DNA of 64,000 nt from assembly GCA_006937955.1 (NCBI GenBank), contig SSNP01000035.1, positions 124,001 to 188,000 of the forward strand, given 5' to 3'. The notes under the pieces are model-generated. The model searched no databases. It was not told the origin of the DNA and worked only from the letters and a program-made list of their open reading frames with translations. This DNA is from Pachypanchax playfairii (taxonomy: Eukaryota > Chordata > Actinopteri > Cyprinodontiformes > Aplocheilidae). The position numbers were made by a program, and so were the translations under genes. The stretch's first letter is position 1; each line of letters begins with the position of its first letter. Of this stretch, positions 12,873 through 24,165 are shown piece after piece.

Positions 12873-12995
12873 TTTAAATAACACAGGGACACAGACTGAC
12901 TTGGTAATGGAAAAGAGCGGGTGGGGCTAAAATCAAGAGAGGGAGATGTGGGAGTGATATGATGTCAGCGCCCATGCTGCTTCAGCTATTGGTGA
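12873..12995 (-). promoter_or_regulatory. Core and proximal promoter of the minus-strand gene
   Basis: On the minus strand, in order towards the gene: a CCAAT box (12,988-12,992), a CRE-like site TGACATCA (12,960-12,967), a CACCC/GC-type box (about 12,916-12,926) and a TATA-like box TATTTAAA (12,873-12,880). Spacing from the TATA-like box to the ATG is about 210 bp. The CRE-like site differs from TGACGTCA at one base, so cAMP/CREB control is a suggestion only. Confidence 0.5.
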
Positions 12996-15904
12996 ACGGC
13001 TTTTATTTTTTGTTTTGCCTTTGTTTGGTGCTTGTTGTGCCTCCAACAAAACACCTTCCCATTCATTTTATCCTGCTTCATTTTTTTTTTCTTATAGGTG
13101 GACATGCAAATAAAACAACTGGTAAACAAACAGTGAACAACCAGAGCCACCACCACAAGAAAACTACTCCAGTAATAGTTAAAAAGTGAGTCCAGCTCAG
13201 TCCAGAAAACAACCTGTATTAGATTTACAGTATAGTTTTCATAAAACGTTTGGTTATGTAAAAGGAATTAAACTTCTTAGCAAATAAATTTAAATGAAGT
13301 GCAAAAAAATGCAGATACAGGAAGTGTGACTTCATTTGTTCACATTTCACATGTTGAAGCATCCAACATGTAATAAATAATTAACCTTGTGTCTCTTGGA
13401 AGGTTTTATGTATTTTGATTCTTGACATAACCTAAAAGTACAGCAAATGTCTTATGTGATCCGTAAATAACACATTATATGATGTCATTATTTAATTACC
13501 AAAAACCTACACTGAAGTTTAGATGAAACATTAGTAATAACATCCCCATGCCTTGTATCTGTAATAACTCGCCTCCTATTAAGACTCTTTGGTTATTCTT
13601 CTTTTGACTATCAGATGTAGATTAATTATTATGGTCATCAGATGTCATTGGAGAATGAGGCCCAGACTTTTGGCAGGCTGATTGGAACATCTAAACTGGT
13701 TTATTTGTTTAGTTTATTTGTTTTGCAGCCACCTTTCACAGCTGATTCAATGAATGCAAGTTGCCACAGTTCAGTTTTAGTTAAAATATGCAAAATTATT
13801 ACACTGTTGCCATTGTGTTTGACAGCTGTAAAGCTTTTCTCTTAATACTGTAAGTATTTTTGTCTGTCCAAAGGTCATTGTTTATTAATATGTCATTTGG
13901 AAAAAGGCATGTTTTCAAACCTTCCGTTTTAGAGAGAAGGGACTTACTCTGTTTGCAACCCTTGGTAAACTATACTTGTACTTGTACATTGATTGTATTA
14001 ATTTAACTGTCACAAATCTCAACATTGGCTTTGCTTTTTACTTTTTGTAGAATCTGCAATAAAAGTCATTTTTTCTGATTATATTTTAGTGTACCATTGT
14101 CAGACCTTGGTCTGAATTTGTTTGGAGATTTGTATTTTTGAAGACTGGTGGAGAAGGTCTTGAATGTGTTCCCCTGGTGAACGTACCTTCTCACTACTGA
14201 AATGATTGACTCCTCAGAGATTGTAAAGCGTTTGGTAACATTCCTAGATTGATGGCAGAAATAAAGGCGTTTCCAAGATCGTTGCTTATGTCTTTCTTCT
14301 CAGGGATTGTGTTAATGCATGCAACACACACCTGCTGCAGACAGGCAAACTGCCAATACCTCTGCTGTTAAAAAGGTCCTCACGCTTCCTGATGATCAAT
14401 TAATGTAGTACATTTGATTAGCAGCACCTGGCTGCCATTCACCTTTTAATTCTGATGAAAGTGGACAGGGTGTACTCAGATTTTTTGTGTGCTGCTTTTG
14501 CATTTCACAGAATAGTGATAAATAAACTGTGACTGTGATAAATAATCTGAAAGCCAAAACAGATTTAAAACATGCTGTAGGTTTCAAGTGATACTGTACA
14601 TATATACACCCTTTTGGGTGTATATACTTATATACACACCATTCATTCCTTAAACTGAAACACCTTGGACAATCTTAGAAAAGCAAAATGTGCTGTAATG
14701 AAATCATCTCTCTCTCAGCTTCACTCACTCTAAAATATGTTCTGCAATTCAAGGTTAACCTTGTGAAAGTAGGAGCAGCAGAAGAACAAAATTTTAGCAC
14801 GGAAAAAATGTTACAAGTGAGACTTCGAGCTATGTTATACAGGTAGAATATTAAGCAGCTCTTACAAAAGGTGGAGGTCACACACCATAAGCATGATAAA
14901 TTACTGTATTTCTATTACAGATTCAATGGAGTTTGGAGTGTATTGTACCCCCGTAGTGGTCTGTCTCTGTACTGAAAGATCTCCACTCATTTATTTTGTC
15001 TAATTAGAAGCTCATGCATGGAAAGTCATTGTGAGTGGTTTTTATGAGTCTGCTGGACCACAGCTCGTCTTGATTACCAGCAAGTGCATCCTCAGCAGAC
15101 CTGGGTAATCCATCTCAGTCAAGTTTTACATCAGCCCAAAAACTTGCAGTCACACTGCTCTGATTCAACCTGTTGAGCATCTTGTAATGAGAGAATAATT
15201 AGCATAAAATGAGCATGAGTTGTTGATATTATGCAAGATTTGGATAAATCCCCACATCTAATCCAGGATGTTGTATCAGTCGATTTATAAATTTTCTGTT
15301 TTTTTTTTTGTTTTTTTTTTGACAAACACTTCATTCTGTTTTACCTAAATAGATTGTTTTGAATTAATCAAACCAACACACAGCTTAATGTTTTTTATTG
15401 ATACCCTTGGAATGAAGCAAGTATTCCCAATGCTGTGGATTATATAACATGTTTATACTCACAGATGTATTAGCTATTTTAGTATATGTTTTCAATTCTT
15501 GATGCAGTTTTGAATAGAAAATGGTTCATTTGTCAGTCAGTTTAATCTTGAATAAACTGATTTAAAATAAAAAAAAAAAAAAAATAAAAAATTTAGCTGA
15601 TTTTACACAATCCAAAGTCACTACAATCCCAACACTCAAAATGAATATGTTGCCTAACACAAAAAAATCCAAAGACCTGCAATGTTGAGCAGTGAAACAC
15701 AACATTAACACCAAATCATAGGCAACAGATTTATAAAATTTAAGCTACAAGGGAAAGGTAAAAAGTTAACATATCCTGGTCCCAGTGTGGCCACTGCAGA
15801 GAACTAATTAATATTAGATTCAAACAGCTAATACGGCTGTGGTTGCAAGTTGATGTAGCAGAAGTTTTAAAATGCTGAATCACCAGTTTTTGGAGGGGAT
15901 CACA
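12996..15904. other. Intergenic DNA
   Basis: No coding exon recognised. It contains a perfect 11-bp stem hairpin at 14,601-14,626 and a possible regulatory block at about 14,985-15,125 (TAATTAG site, few repeats). Confidence 0.5.
14601..14626. repeat. Perfect inverted repeat, 11-bp arms with 4-base loop
   Basis: TATATACACCC, loop TTTT, GGGTGTATATA. It is exactly self-complementary, with no recognised gene beside it. It could be a remnant of a MITE or simple-repeat slippage; further TATATAC units lie close by. Confidence 0.8.
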
Positions 15905-16005
15905 GAGTTGCAGTGATTAGCACAGTGATTAGCACTACCATCTCAGAAACCTTGGCTGGGATCACTAGAGTCTGCATGTTCCCTAGATGCTCAGAGTTCA
16001 AGCAT
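15905..16005 (+). repeat. Head fragment of dispersed teleost repeat (+)
   Basis: GCAGTGATTAGCACTACCATCTC-like sequence resembles the tRNA-like head (CAGTGGGTAGTGCTGC) of the copy at 57.9 kb, followed by GAGTCTGCATGTTCCC, matching GAGTTTGAATGTTCTCC there. The rest is lost. Confidence 0.5.
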
Positions 16006-16224
16006 TAGTGCAAGTAGCTCCACTGCTGAGCAGTTCATGTAAAAATTTAATCCAATTAGTAACACTGCTTTACTACTGTTGTTTAAAACATCAAAGTACT
16101 GCTGGGCATACGTTGTGTTACAGATAAAAACTGATGTCTTCCTAATATTATAGCTAAATAGAATGTATGTTATTGAACAGTGCAATACTTCAGCAACTGT
16201 AGACCCCTAGTGGAAGAAGAAATT

Positions 16225-16436
16225 TCACGGTGTCTATCTCCAGCAGTCATTGGGTAAGAGGCGTGGTCACACCTGGACAGGCGGTTGTGTGAGGAAGTTA
16301 CAGTCTCTGGAGAAAATGCACACATGCATGGTGAGAACATGCAAACTCCACAAAGAAAAATCCCAGCCTGGTTTTGACCTCAGGATCTTCTCACTGTAAG
16401 GTAACAGCACTACCCACTGCACCACCAAGCAGCCCA
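16225..16436 (-). repeat. Dispersed teleost repeat copy (-)
   Basis: It reads in reverse from GCACTACCCACTGCACCACC (head, right end) through CATGCAAACTCCACAAAGA to CCAGCAGTCATTGGGTAAGAGGCGTGG (tail side, left). It is the reverse complement of the copy at 57,885-58,165 with an internal deletion. It lies about 220 bp from a + strand head fragment, so two separate insertions are likely. Confidence 0.8.
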
Positions 16437-19400
16437 ATAAATTTTACTCCACATTTTTGGGGGGAATTTTAATAATGTACTTAACAGCTTATGGATTCAA
16501 TCATTCAAGCTTGGCTGTTCTTTTCTAATCTTTTTTTTTTAGTTGAAACAATGTATTAATCTAGTTTTATTTTGTTAGCCTCCACAAAATATGTCACCCA
16601 ACACATTCAAGATATTGTACATTTGCTGCACTTATTGTGATTTCACATAACAAGCAAAATATTTAATGCTTAGCAATTCACTTAGCTCCAAATATTTATT
16701 CATCTCAGATCAAGAAACATTTCATGAATGTTAACATTTGAGTTTGGAATATATATTTGTTTGGTCTTGGCTTTAAAATATAGAATGCATTGTCACATGT
16801 CTCAGTATGAAAGGCAGCTGTCTGAGCCTTGTATTCAATGATATAGTGAAAAGTAAATTGTATAACAGTGAAGTACTGTGAAGTGTGTGGGAATGGGTGA
16901 ATAAAATGTGAAGCACTTCATAGAACCAAAGTTATATAAAAAAAAAGGTGCTACATGAGTGTAGACCATTTATGAGGACATGCGTGTTTTGCTTTTTGTT
17001 TCTGAACAAGGTTTTTAACTATAAAAGGCTTTTTGCAGATTAGTGTGCTTTAGACGTCTTTTTTAAAGGACACATTGCTTTTAAAATACAATCGACAGTG
17101 AAGCTGAAAAACAAAACCATTATCCCTCTCCTCTAAGTACCTGTGATGTGCAAAAATGGCTTAAATCCTTTACTAAAGTACAATTACTGCAGGTGTTGGG
17201 TCAAGGGAGACTGCGCAGTATGATTTAATAATTCTTTTGGTTCTCATTTTCCTGTGCCTTCTGGTCACAGGCTCCATGTGGTCTGTAAAGCTACAATATA
17301 CCCAGTAGGGGTGATTTCATTTTTGTCTTGCAATAACATATCTATGGACAGTGATACTGACTGACAGTTGCCTGAATAAATCAAGATATCCTGAAACTGA
17401 GCTGGCAACTATTATGGCCTGTCAGTGAAGTACCATTTTTTTGACTGACTGTGTGCTTTCTCTAAAAGCAGCCTCACTGTGTGCTTCTGCTTCTCTGCTA
17501 CATAAATATTAAGCTTAAGAAGATAAGTTAGAAAGAGCTAAAAGTGTTCGAAGACTATTATGTGTGTTTACAGAAAGTTTGCAATAAACAAGAGAAAAGA
17601 AATCCCAGCTTTCCTATCCATGAATTTTCATTCTCAGCCTCTTTGCTGCCATTGAACATTTTGTGAGGAAAACAAAAAAAGAAAGGTTTGGCAGCAAAGC
17701 TGAAGTTTAAAGCAGCTCCTTGTCAGTTAGTTTGTTTCCTTGGTGGAAAAGTAGGAAATATGTTTTCACAAAACACGTAACTTATGCAATTATATAGGTT
17801 CGTGGGATTTGTTGTGTTTAGAAGAAATTAACAAAAATATAATTATTTCTTCCATCCTGGTTACTGTCTTGAGCTTTGAGTGTACTAATCTTTGTATAAC
17901 ATGAATCTTAAAAAGGCTTTTGAATACCCCATAAAAAGGGGACTATAAATAAGGAGACAGGTACAACCCACCCTCCCGCCCCTCCTCCACCTACCCCACC
18001 CCACAATCAACAATTTTTCCAACCAAGACTGAGTGGTTTTCTATCAATGGAAAACTCTAGACTTTCCATAACACTCTATGTTCTTGTTGAGCACTCTCTC
18101 CTCATACTTTTAGCTTCAATAACTGCAACTTTTTTTTTTTCAAACACGTTTTTGTCAAAACGTAAAAAAAAAAAAAAAAAACAGCTCGGCATGTAACTAG
18201 AAACATGGAGGAAAAAAGGTTTCTGACATTTTAGTTCCCACACGATTTTATTCAGATGAGCACAAACAAAAATCTAATGAATAAATACATGATTAGTAAA
18301 ACCTTTTTAGAGGCACATCACTTGGTCAATTAATGTTTTTGGACTGGAGCTTTATCTTTGTTCTAGTAAAGACTCTAGTGAGTGGGAAGACTTTTTTGTT
18401 TGCATTTTCTTAATCTCTGCACCCTTCCCATTTGTTTCAATAGTAATAAATGCAGTACCTTGTTTGAATGTATGATTAAAAAGAACAATAAACAATAAAT
18501 AAACAATAAATATAAATACAAACAACTAAAACTGTTATTTTTTAGAAGTTCTTCATTTTACTGCAACTAAGATTTAAATAAAAAGGCCTAGATTACGATA
18601 AAATATTGAGTTAGGATTCAGGAAGAGGGTTAATGAACACAAACCAGTAACATATTGCTTCATGAAGGTTTTTGATGATGTAAAAACTCTTTTTGTAGCA
18701 TAATTACAGTATGTTTTAGGCATTTTTTAAGACTTGTTAAGAATAGAGAGACTGAGATAGAAAATGTCAAACAGAATTGTAAAGGTATCACTTCACACAA
18801 AAAAAGCTGCAGAAACAGTTTCTGTAAATACACGATTTAGAACAAACTAAAGCACATTACATAGTTGAACCTGTAGTACTAACACACAGCATCTGCATGA
18901 TGAAACACTTGAATTACTTTCATTATTATTGAACGGTGTAATTATCGTTATCATTGAGTAGTGTGAGCTATGGGTACAACAGTATTATTACACTATTGAT
19001 GTCACGGTTCAATGCATGCAGAGAGAATACCGCTGAGAGGATTGATTAACAAATGCGAAGCTAAAATTGATAAGCATCATTTGCACCCTCAACATTTTAG
19101 TAGCACCCATGCATCAGCCATATATTGCATCCTAGTATGTGAAAAACAGCACACCAGAATGTCAATTATATCATTTAATCAATTAGTAGAACATGAGGGG
19201 AACAGATTTGGAAATAAGTTCACTGCCCAAGAGACCTCTACCAGCATTAATTATACTGTACCAGAGTAATACTCTAACCTAGTGGGACATTCATTAAAGC
19301 ATGTATATGCAACTAGTCTCAACCTCACAAAACAATCATTTAATTTTGTGATCCCAGAGCAAGAACTTTGTTATGAGGCTTTAGTTAACCTGTTTTACTT

Positions 19401-22400
19401 GCATTGTACAAACCTGCACCTGCAGACCCTTCAGTAATGGTTGGATTTCAGATCTGTGGAGAGCTACTTGACAATAGTGTGAGTATACAGGTCAGAGCCT
19501 CACTGGTGCATTCCTGACTTTTCTATTATATGTTGACTTTGTGCCAGCATTAGACTGTCTTACTGTGAAACACAACTGATATCTATTTTTAGTTTTGAAA
19601 AGTGTATAAATATATATGTAGCTGTATATTTTAATTACTGCACCATAGAGGGAAAAATGTAGAAATACCTTAAACATTTCAATATTGGTGACAACTGCCA
19701 AAAGAAAAACTCTAGTAGAGTCTTATCTTCAAAACTGATTAGGAATTTATCAACATTTTAGAATCACAATTAAAAACAGATGTATGTGACACACAAACAC
19801 ACTCAAAGCCAACTGGACGAACTCTTTTGTGAAATAGCAGCTGAATGCCAAGACAACGACTTTACGCAGCGAGACAACATGATGTTTATGTTTCGTGACA
19901 AGGCAATCGAGAATTTGTATGACTTCAACAACAGAGTCCAGGGCACTTACAAATCATGCACAATTTAGATTAAAAGGGACTACCCCAGTCATTGTTCCTT
20001 CCACAGCATTGTTATATTCCAGCCAGACTCTCAAGTTGAAGCCTTGGCTGTAAACCATGGGTATGTCTCCATAGGAGAGAAACGCTTGTGTCTGAGCATG
20101 TTATAAGTCTGCAGGCATGTTGGCCACTGAGCTACTTATCATACAACCTCTGAGTACAGGCAAAAACTGCTTAAAAGCACTTTTCCCAGAATACTCACCC
20201 ATGCAGTGGTTAGAAGAAGACATTTATGAATTAAATAAATTAGATTTAATCAAGTCTAATTAAGTACTGATTATATTTTGCATTGAGCACACTGGTTTAT
20301 TATCTTACATAGAACAACCGACAGCAGAGAAAGCCTTGCATCTGCAAAATTTTATGCATCTAATTTTTTGGAGTGGAAGTGGTGCAGCTAAAACTTGAAG
20401 ATAATGGATAGAAGTAATACTTTTGCTGCCCAAGTAGGGTTGGAGGTGAGAACAAATCAACATAATATTTAACTTGGTTGTGGGAGAGTGTTAGCAAATG
20501 TAGGTGGGATGTGAGAAAATGGGATTGAGCATGTAGATGTGATGTTCCTGTTTTCATTATGTTATGAAACAGCTCAGTAGATGTATTTAACTTAAGATCA
20601 AACACCTATCACATCTCAAGAACTGCTTATAATGAATTGTCAAAGGTCAGCAACATACATCCACTAGAATAATATCAAACTTTTTTTTTTCTTTTTTATA
20701 ACTCTGCGTTTAAAATTCATCTTGTAGTTTCAGTGGTTGTATAGAAAAATGCATAAAGAGCAAGATTTTTTCTTGCTTACTTAGTCATCATATCATGTTT
20801 TTTATCATTGGTAAAAAGGAAAACAGATAATATTTTGCACCTTGTTTCTGCTTTGTAAGTGCTATAGCTTCAGGCTGTGACTCTATTCAGCTGTAAAGAT
20901 ATTTTTCTAGGTTTTTTTTAACCAGTTTCACGATGTGGTCATCTAATTGCTGAACTATTTGCATGTTCTAACTTATAGGTTTGATTGGCATTAGACTATT
21001 AAACTATGGGACTGATTTCCCAATTTATTAGACTGAGCAGCGCCTGCCTTTACATGAAAACAACAGGAACAAATAGCTATAAAGGGCCATAGAGAATCCC
21101 TCTTTATTAAGATGCAATGCATGCATGTAATGCATGTAATTTGCATTCTGGCATAGAGACAAATTTCTAAGAAACAACATAAAAGGTGGCAAGAGTGCAG
21201 AGGCAGGTGATTTGAATATTTTTATATTAACAAATGCTTTAAAAACAGAAGAAAAAAGCAGCTACATACAGATGGCAGGTTGACCCTCCCATAAGAATAA
21301 CCATCAAAATAACTATAAATTAATTAAATTAAATTAGTTTATGATTTTAAACACCATCTTTATCTCTGTATTACCTTTCATGTTATATAAGATGGAAGAA
21401 TCAATAGTTTTGAAAGTTTTACAAGACTTTATTTATAAATGAGTGAAAAACTGATCAGATAACTTCATTTGCACTACAACAATGTGTCCTTCTTGAAATT
21501 GCTTATGTAAAAAAAAAAGAAAAGACAAAAAGTATCTGACCTCTTTTAATCTTTTCAGGTAATTGGTATGACGTCTTTACATTACAGTGGTATTGCATGG
21601 ATGGATGTTCTTAATAAGCTACTCTAGAGGGAAGAAATGGTGAAATACCTCAAGAATACAAACAGAATTGCCTGGTGCAAAAGGTTTTAACATACGTAGA
21701 TCATAATTCAGAAGCAAGTGCCTTTTACAATTCACTGATGGATTTTTACCACCACCCTCAGGTTAACACAATAAACTGCAAGTTATTTTGGGGCTGAATG
21801 CACCAACATGCCTCTGGAAGATTCCTTCTCTAAAGGGGAACAATATTAAAAGCAGTGACACTATAATTTAAGCATATAGAGATGTATTTTTCTGTATTAA
21901 AACAGTCAAAACTGATTAATAATGTCTACATTACTGTTGTTTTATGCATTCTTATTCTCAAATCATCTTAAACTTGAAGTGAAGCATCTTTAAAACCAAA
22001 CAATGTTGTCTTTGTTGCACAGCTGCAGAATGACCTGGATAAAAAGACACTGAACAGAGCAGTTTTGACAGAGTTCTGCTGTAATGTCACACACTGTGAA
22101 GGGAAAACATGATTAGATTAATATCACTTGACTGAACTGAAACATTTTCAAAGAATGCTTTTGTTCTAAGACCCAAACACAAATGTTTGCTGAACCCAGA
22201 CAATAGCAGCTCAAATGATGACATATTGAATATTTAAAAAAAATGTAGAAGATATAAAATCACAAGTGTTACTTAATTATGGTGAAAGGATCATATTTTT
22301 TGATCTGATTCTTTGCAACAAGAAGGTCATGGATTAAACTCCCTCTGCTTAGTCCCGTATACGAACTAGAAAATGAATAAAAATAAAACACATAGTAGGT

Positions 22401-22454
22401 TAACTGGTGATTTAAACTGGATGTGGGTTTGAGTTTGAGAAAGTATGATTGTTC
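16437..22454. other. Intergenic DNA with a candidate regulatory block
   Basis: No gene recognised. Poly(A)/poly(T) runs occur (for example about 18,130-18,181). The region 18,890-19,275 stands out and is listed separately. Confidence 0.5.
18890..19275. promoter_or_regulatory. Candidate conserved enhancer rich in homeodomain sites
   Basis: A repeat-free block dense in TAAT-type motifs: TAATTATC, TGATTAAC, ATTTAATCAATTAG and ATTAATTATA, plus AAATGCGAAG and CATTTGCA, which resemble octamer/POU half sites. This composition is common in conserved vertebrate developmental enhancers. The 85-codon ORF across it has no protein features I know. The call is inferred without alignment. Confidence 0.3.
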
Positions 22455-22575
22455 TCTTCAGTTTGATCCTATAAACTGGGAACCTGTCCACGGTGTACCC
22501 TGTCTCATTCTGAATGACCTCTGGAGAAACACACCAGTCTCTATGTGACCTTGAACAGAATCAAGCAGATATTAA
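22455..22575 (+). repeat. Degenerate tail of dispersed teleost repeat
   Basis: GAACCTGTCCACGGTGTACC, then GACCTCTGGAGAAACACACCAGTC follow the same order as GACCTGTCCATGGTGTAACC and TGCTGGAGATAAGCACCAGCC in the 25.5 kb copy. Confidence 0.65.
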
Positions 22576-22789
22576 AGGTTATGTATCATATCACTTCATT
22601 GCTTTTGTATTTTGTGGGAAAACCCCCCAAAACTGTATTGTACTAACAAAAAGAACATGTAAGGTTTTACAAAAAAAGATAGCTAGCTAAATCTGAATTT
22701 ATATTTCTATACTGTCTTAAACATTACAAAGAATCTTTACATAGTCACTCAGATGACTTCTTTGGATCACACTTGTTCAAACAGAAACA

Positions 22790-22985
22790 TTAAAATCCAT
22801 TAATAATGAACAGTGACAAGGGCAAGTTCAGAACCAAACGCAGCAGCTGTTTTTGCTATATGCTCTGGCAACACAAAGGGCTGTCCAATTAATCAAGCAT
22901 TCGCATCCATGACTGCAGGGGGAGCCAAGTATCCACAGACACAGAGCCCCACCAGCAAGTCACAAGGACACAAAGATGCAGGTTA
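22790..22985. promoter_or_regulatory. Candidate conserved non-coding element
   Basis: A unique-looking block with an E-box (CAGCAGCTGT), an ACAAAG SOX-type site, CCAATTAATCAAG and ATTCGCAT motifs in about 200 bp, between repeat copies. It contains no ORF of note. Regulatory function is inferred from composition only. Confidence 0.25.
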
Positions 22986-23394
22986 TCACTGAAACATCTA
23001 CATTGTTTAACAAAATATTAAATAATGAATCTTAACAGGGAAACAGACTCCTGTGATTGGAGCCAACAGCAATAATCAGTGAAACGTGATTATTATGCTG
23101 CTATGATTTAAACTTGTAACAGCTCAGAATCTGCCAAAAAACTAATGGTAGCACAGAGAGAATGCAGAGTGTGTCAAGTCTGACCTTACTTCAGTTTATG
23201 TGAACACATTTGTTTGAAAGGTCAGCATGTGATGAAATAAATTAATTTTTAAGAGTCCAGTGACATTCTGTCGTCATTTCAAACAGGTTTCAAAAAACAT
23301 CATCGGGTGTTACAGCTGTTGTTTAGGTTTTAAATGATTTTCTGGAACATGGGTAGCAAAAAATATTGCATGGCAAGTTTTATTTGCTTGCAAA

Positions 23395-24165
23395 CAATTT
23401 GACCATCAGAACAACATGTGATCAGGTCAAGATCAAACCCCCCCCCCCAATCTATGCCGCAGTTTAATCTTTATGTTGATGACACCACTACTTGCTTCTG
23501 TTCATCCTCACTCAGGCATTTAATTGTCTACATGATGCTTTACATTGACATTTACTGTATATTAAATGCAAATAAAGACAAGTTCATTGCATGTTCTAAT
23601 AAAATAGATTTACCAGTAAACATCATATTAGTTTTAACTCCACAACCAAGTTATCTTGTTAAAAGCCAATATGCCAGTTTGGTTACCGAGTTTAGACTTA
23701 AAATTTGTTTTTGGTACATAAAAAATATATACATATGTCAGAGTCAGGAGGTTTCTGGTATCTGCTATTTGTATACTAGCTATACCTTTACTAGGTTATT
23801 AAATATGCTGTACTTCAGCACCCCATCTAAATGTCTCAGGTTTGTCACTGGCCACCTCACTCTGAGCACGTGCAGGTATACACACAAGCTAACTTAAATT
23901 TTCAAGACTCAATTAAGCTAAATTCAGTTTTATTTGTCCACTTTTCTACAAAGAACCAATGGCCACTTCATCTTAAGTGCTTGTAGTATTACCACTCTTC
24001 CAGTTCCTTGTGTCAGGAGGGAATCAGAGAAAGGAGCATTTAGCTTTGTTGCCTCTTCAGAGTGGAACACCCTTCAAGCTGACCAGAACTTAACAAATCT
24101 CATTTCATTTAGAGGTTTTTGTTTGATTTGCAAATCAAACCAAATACAATTATTTTAAGTGAGAA
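23395..24165 (+). pseudogene. LINE reverse transcriptase relic (C-terminal half)
   Basis: A 159-codon ORF (23,418-23,897) contains FNLYVDDTTTCF, a form of the RT YxDD active-site block (YVDD here), then LNANKDKFIACSNK (cf. LNADKTKxMxFSN) and KCLRFVTGHLTLSTCR (cf. KALRFITG). After a break, 23,934-24,158 reads EKGAFSFVASSEWNTLQADQ, which matches the (GKxAFxYxAPxxWNxLQ) region near the end of these proteins. The first ORF starts just before a C-run (about 23,438-23,448). It is a dead non-LTR retrotransposon; the clade is not certain. Confidence 0.75.

Noticed and set aside
12649..12930. + strand ORF of 93 codons over the minus-strand promoter
   Set aside because: It is the antisense shadow of the first exon and leader; its leucine-rich start is the reverse of GA-rich leader sequence and it has no promoter of its own.
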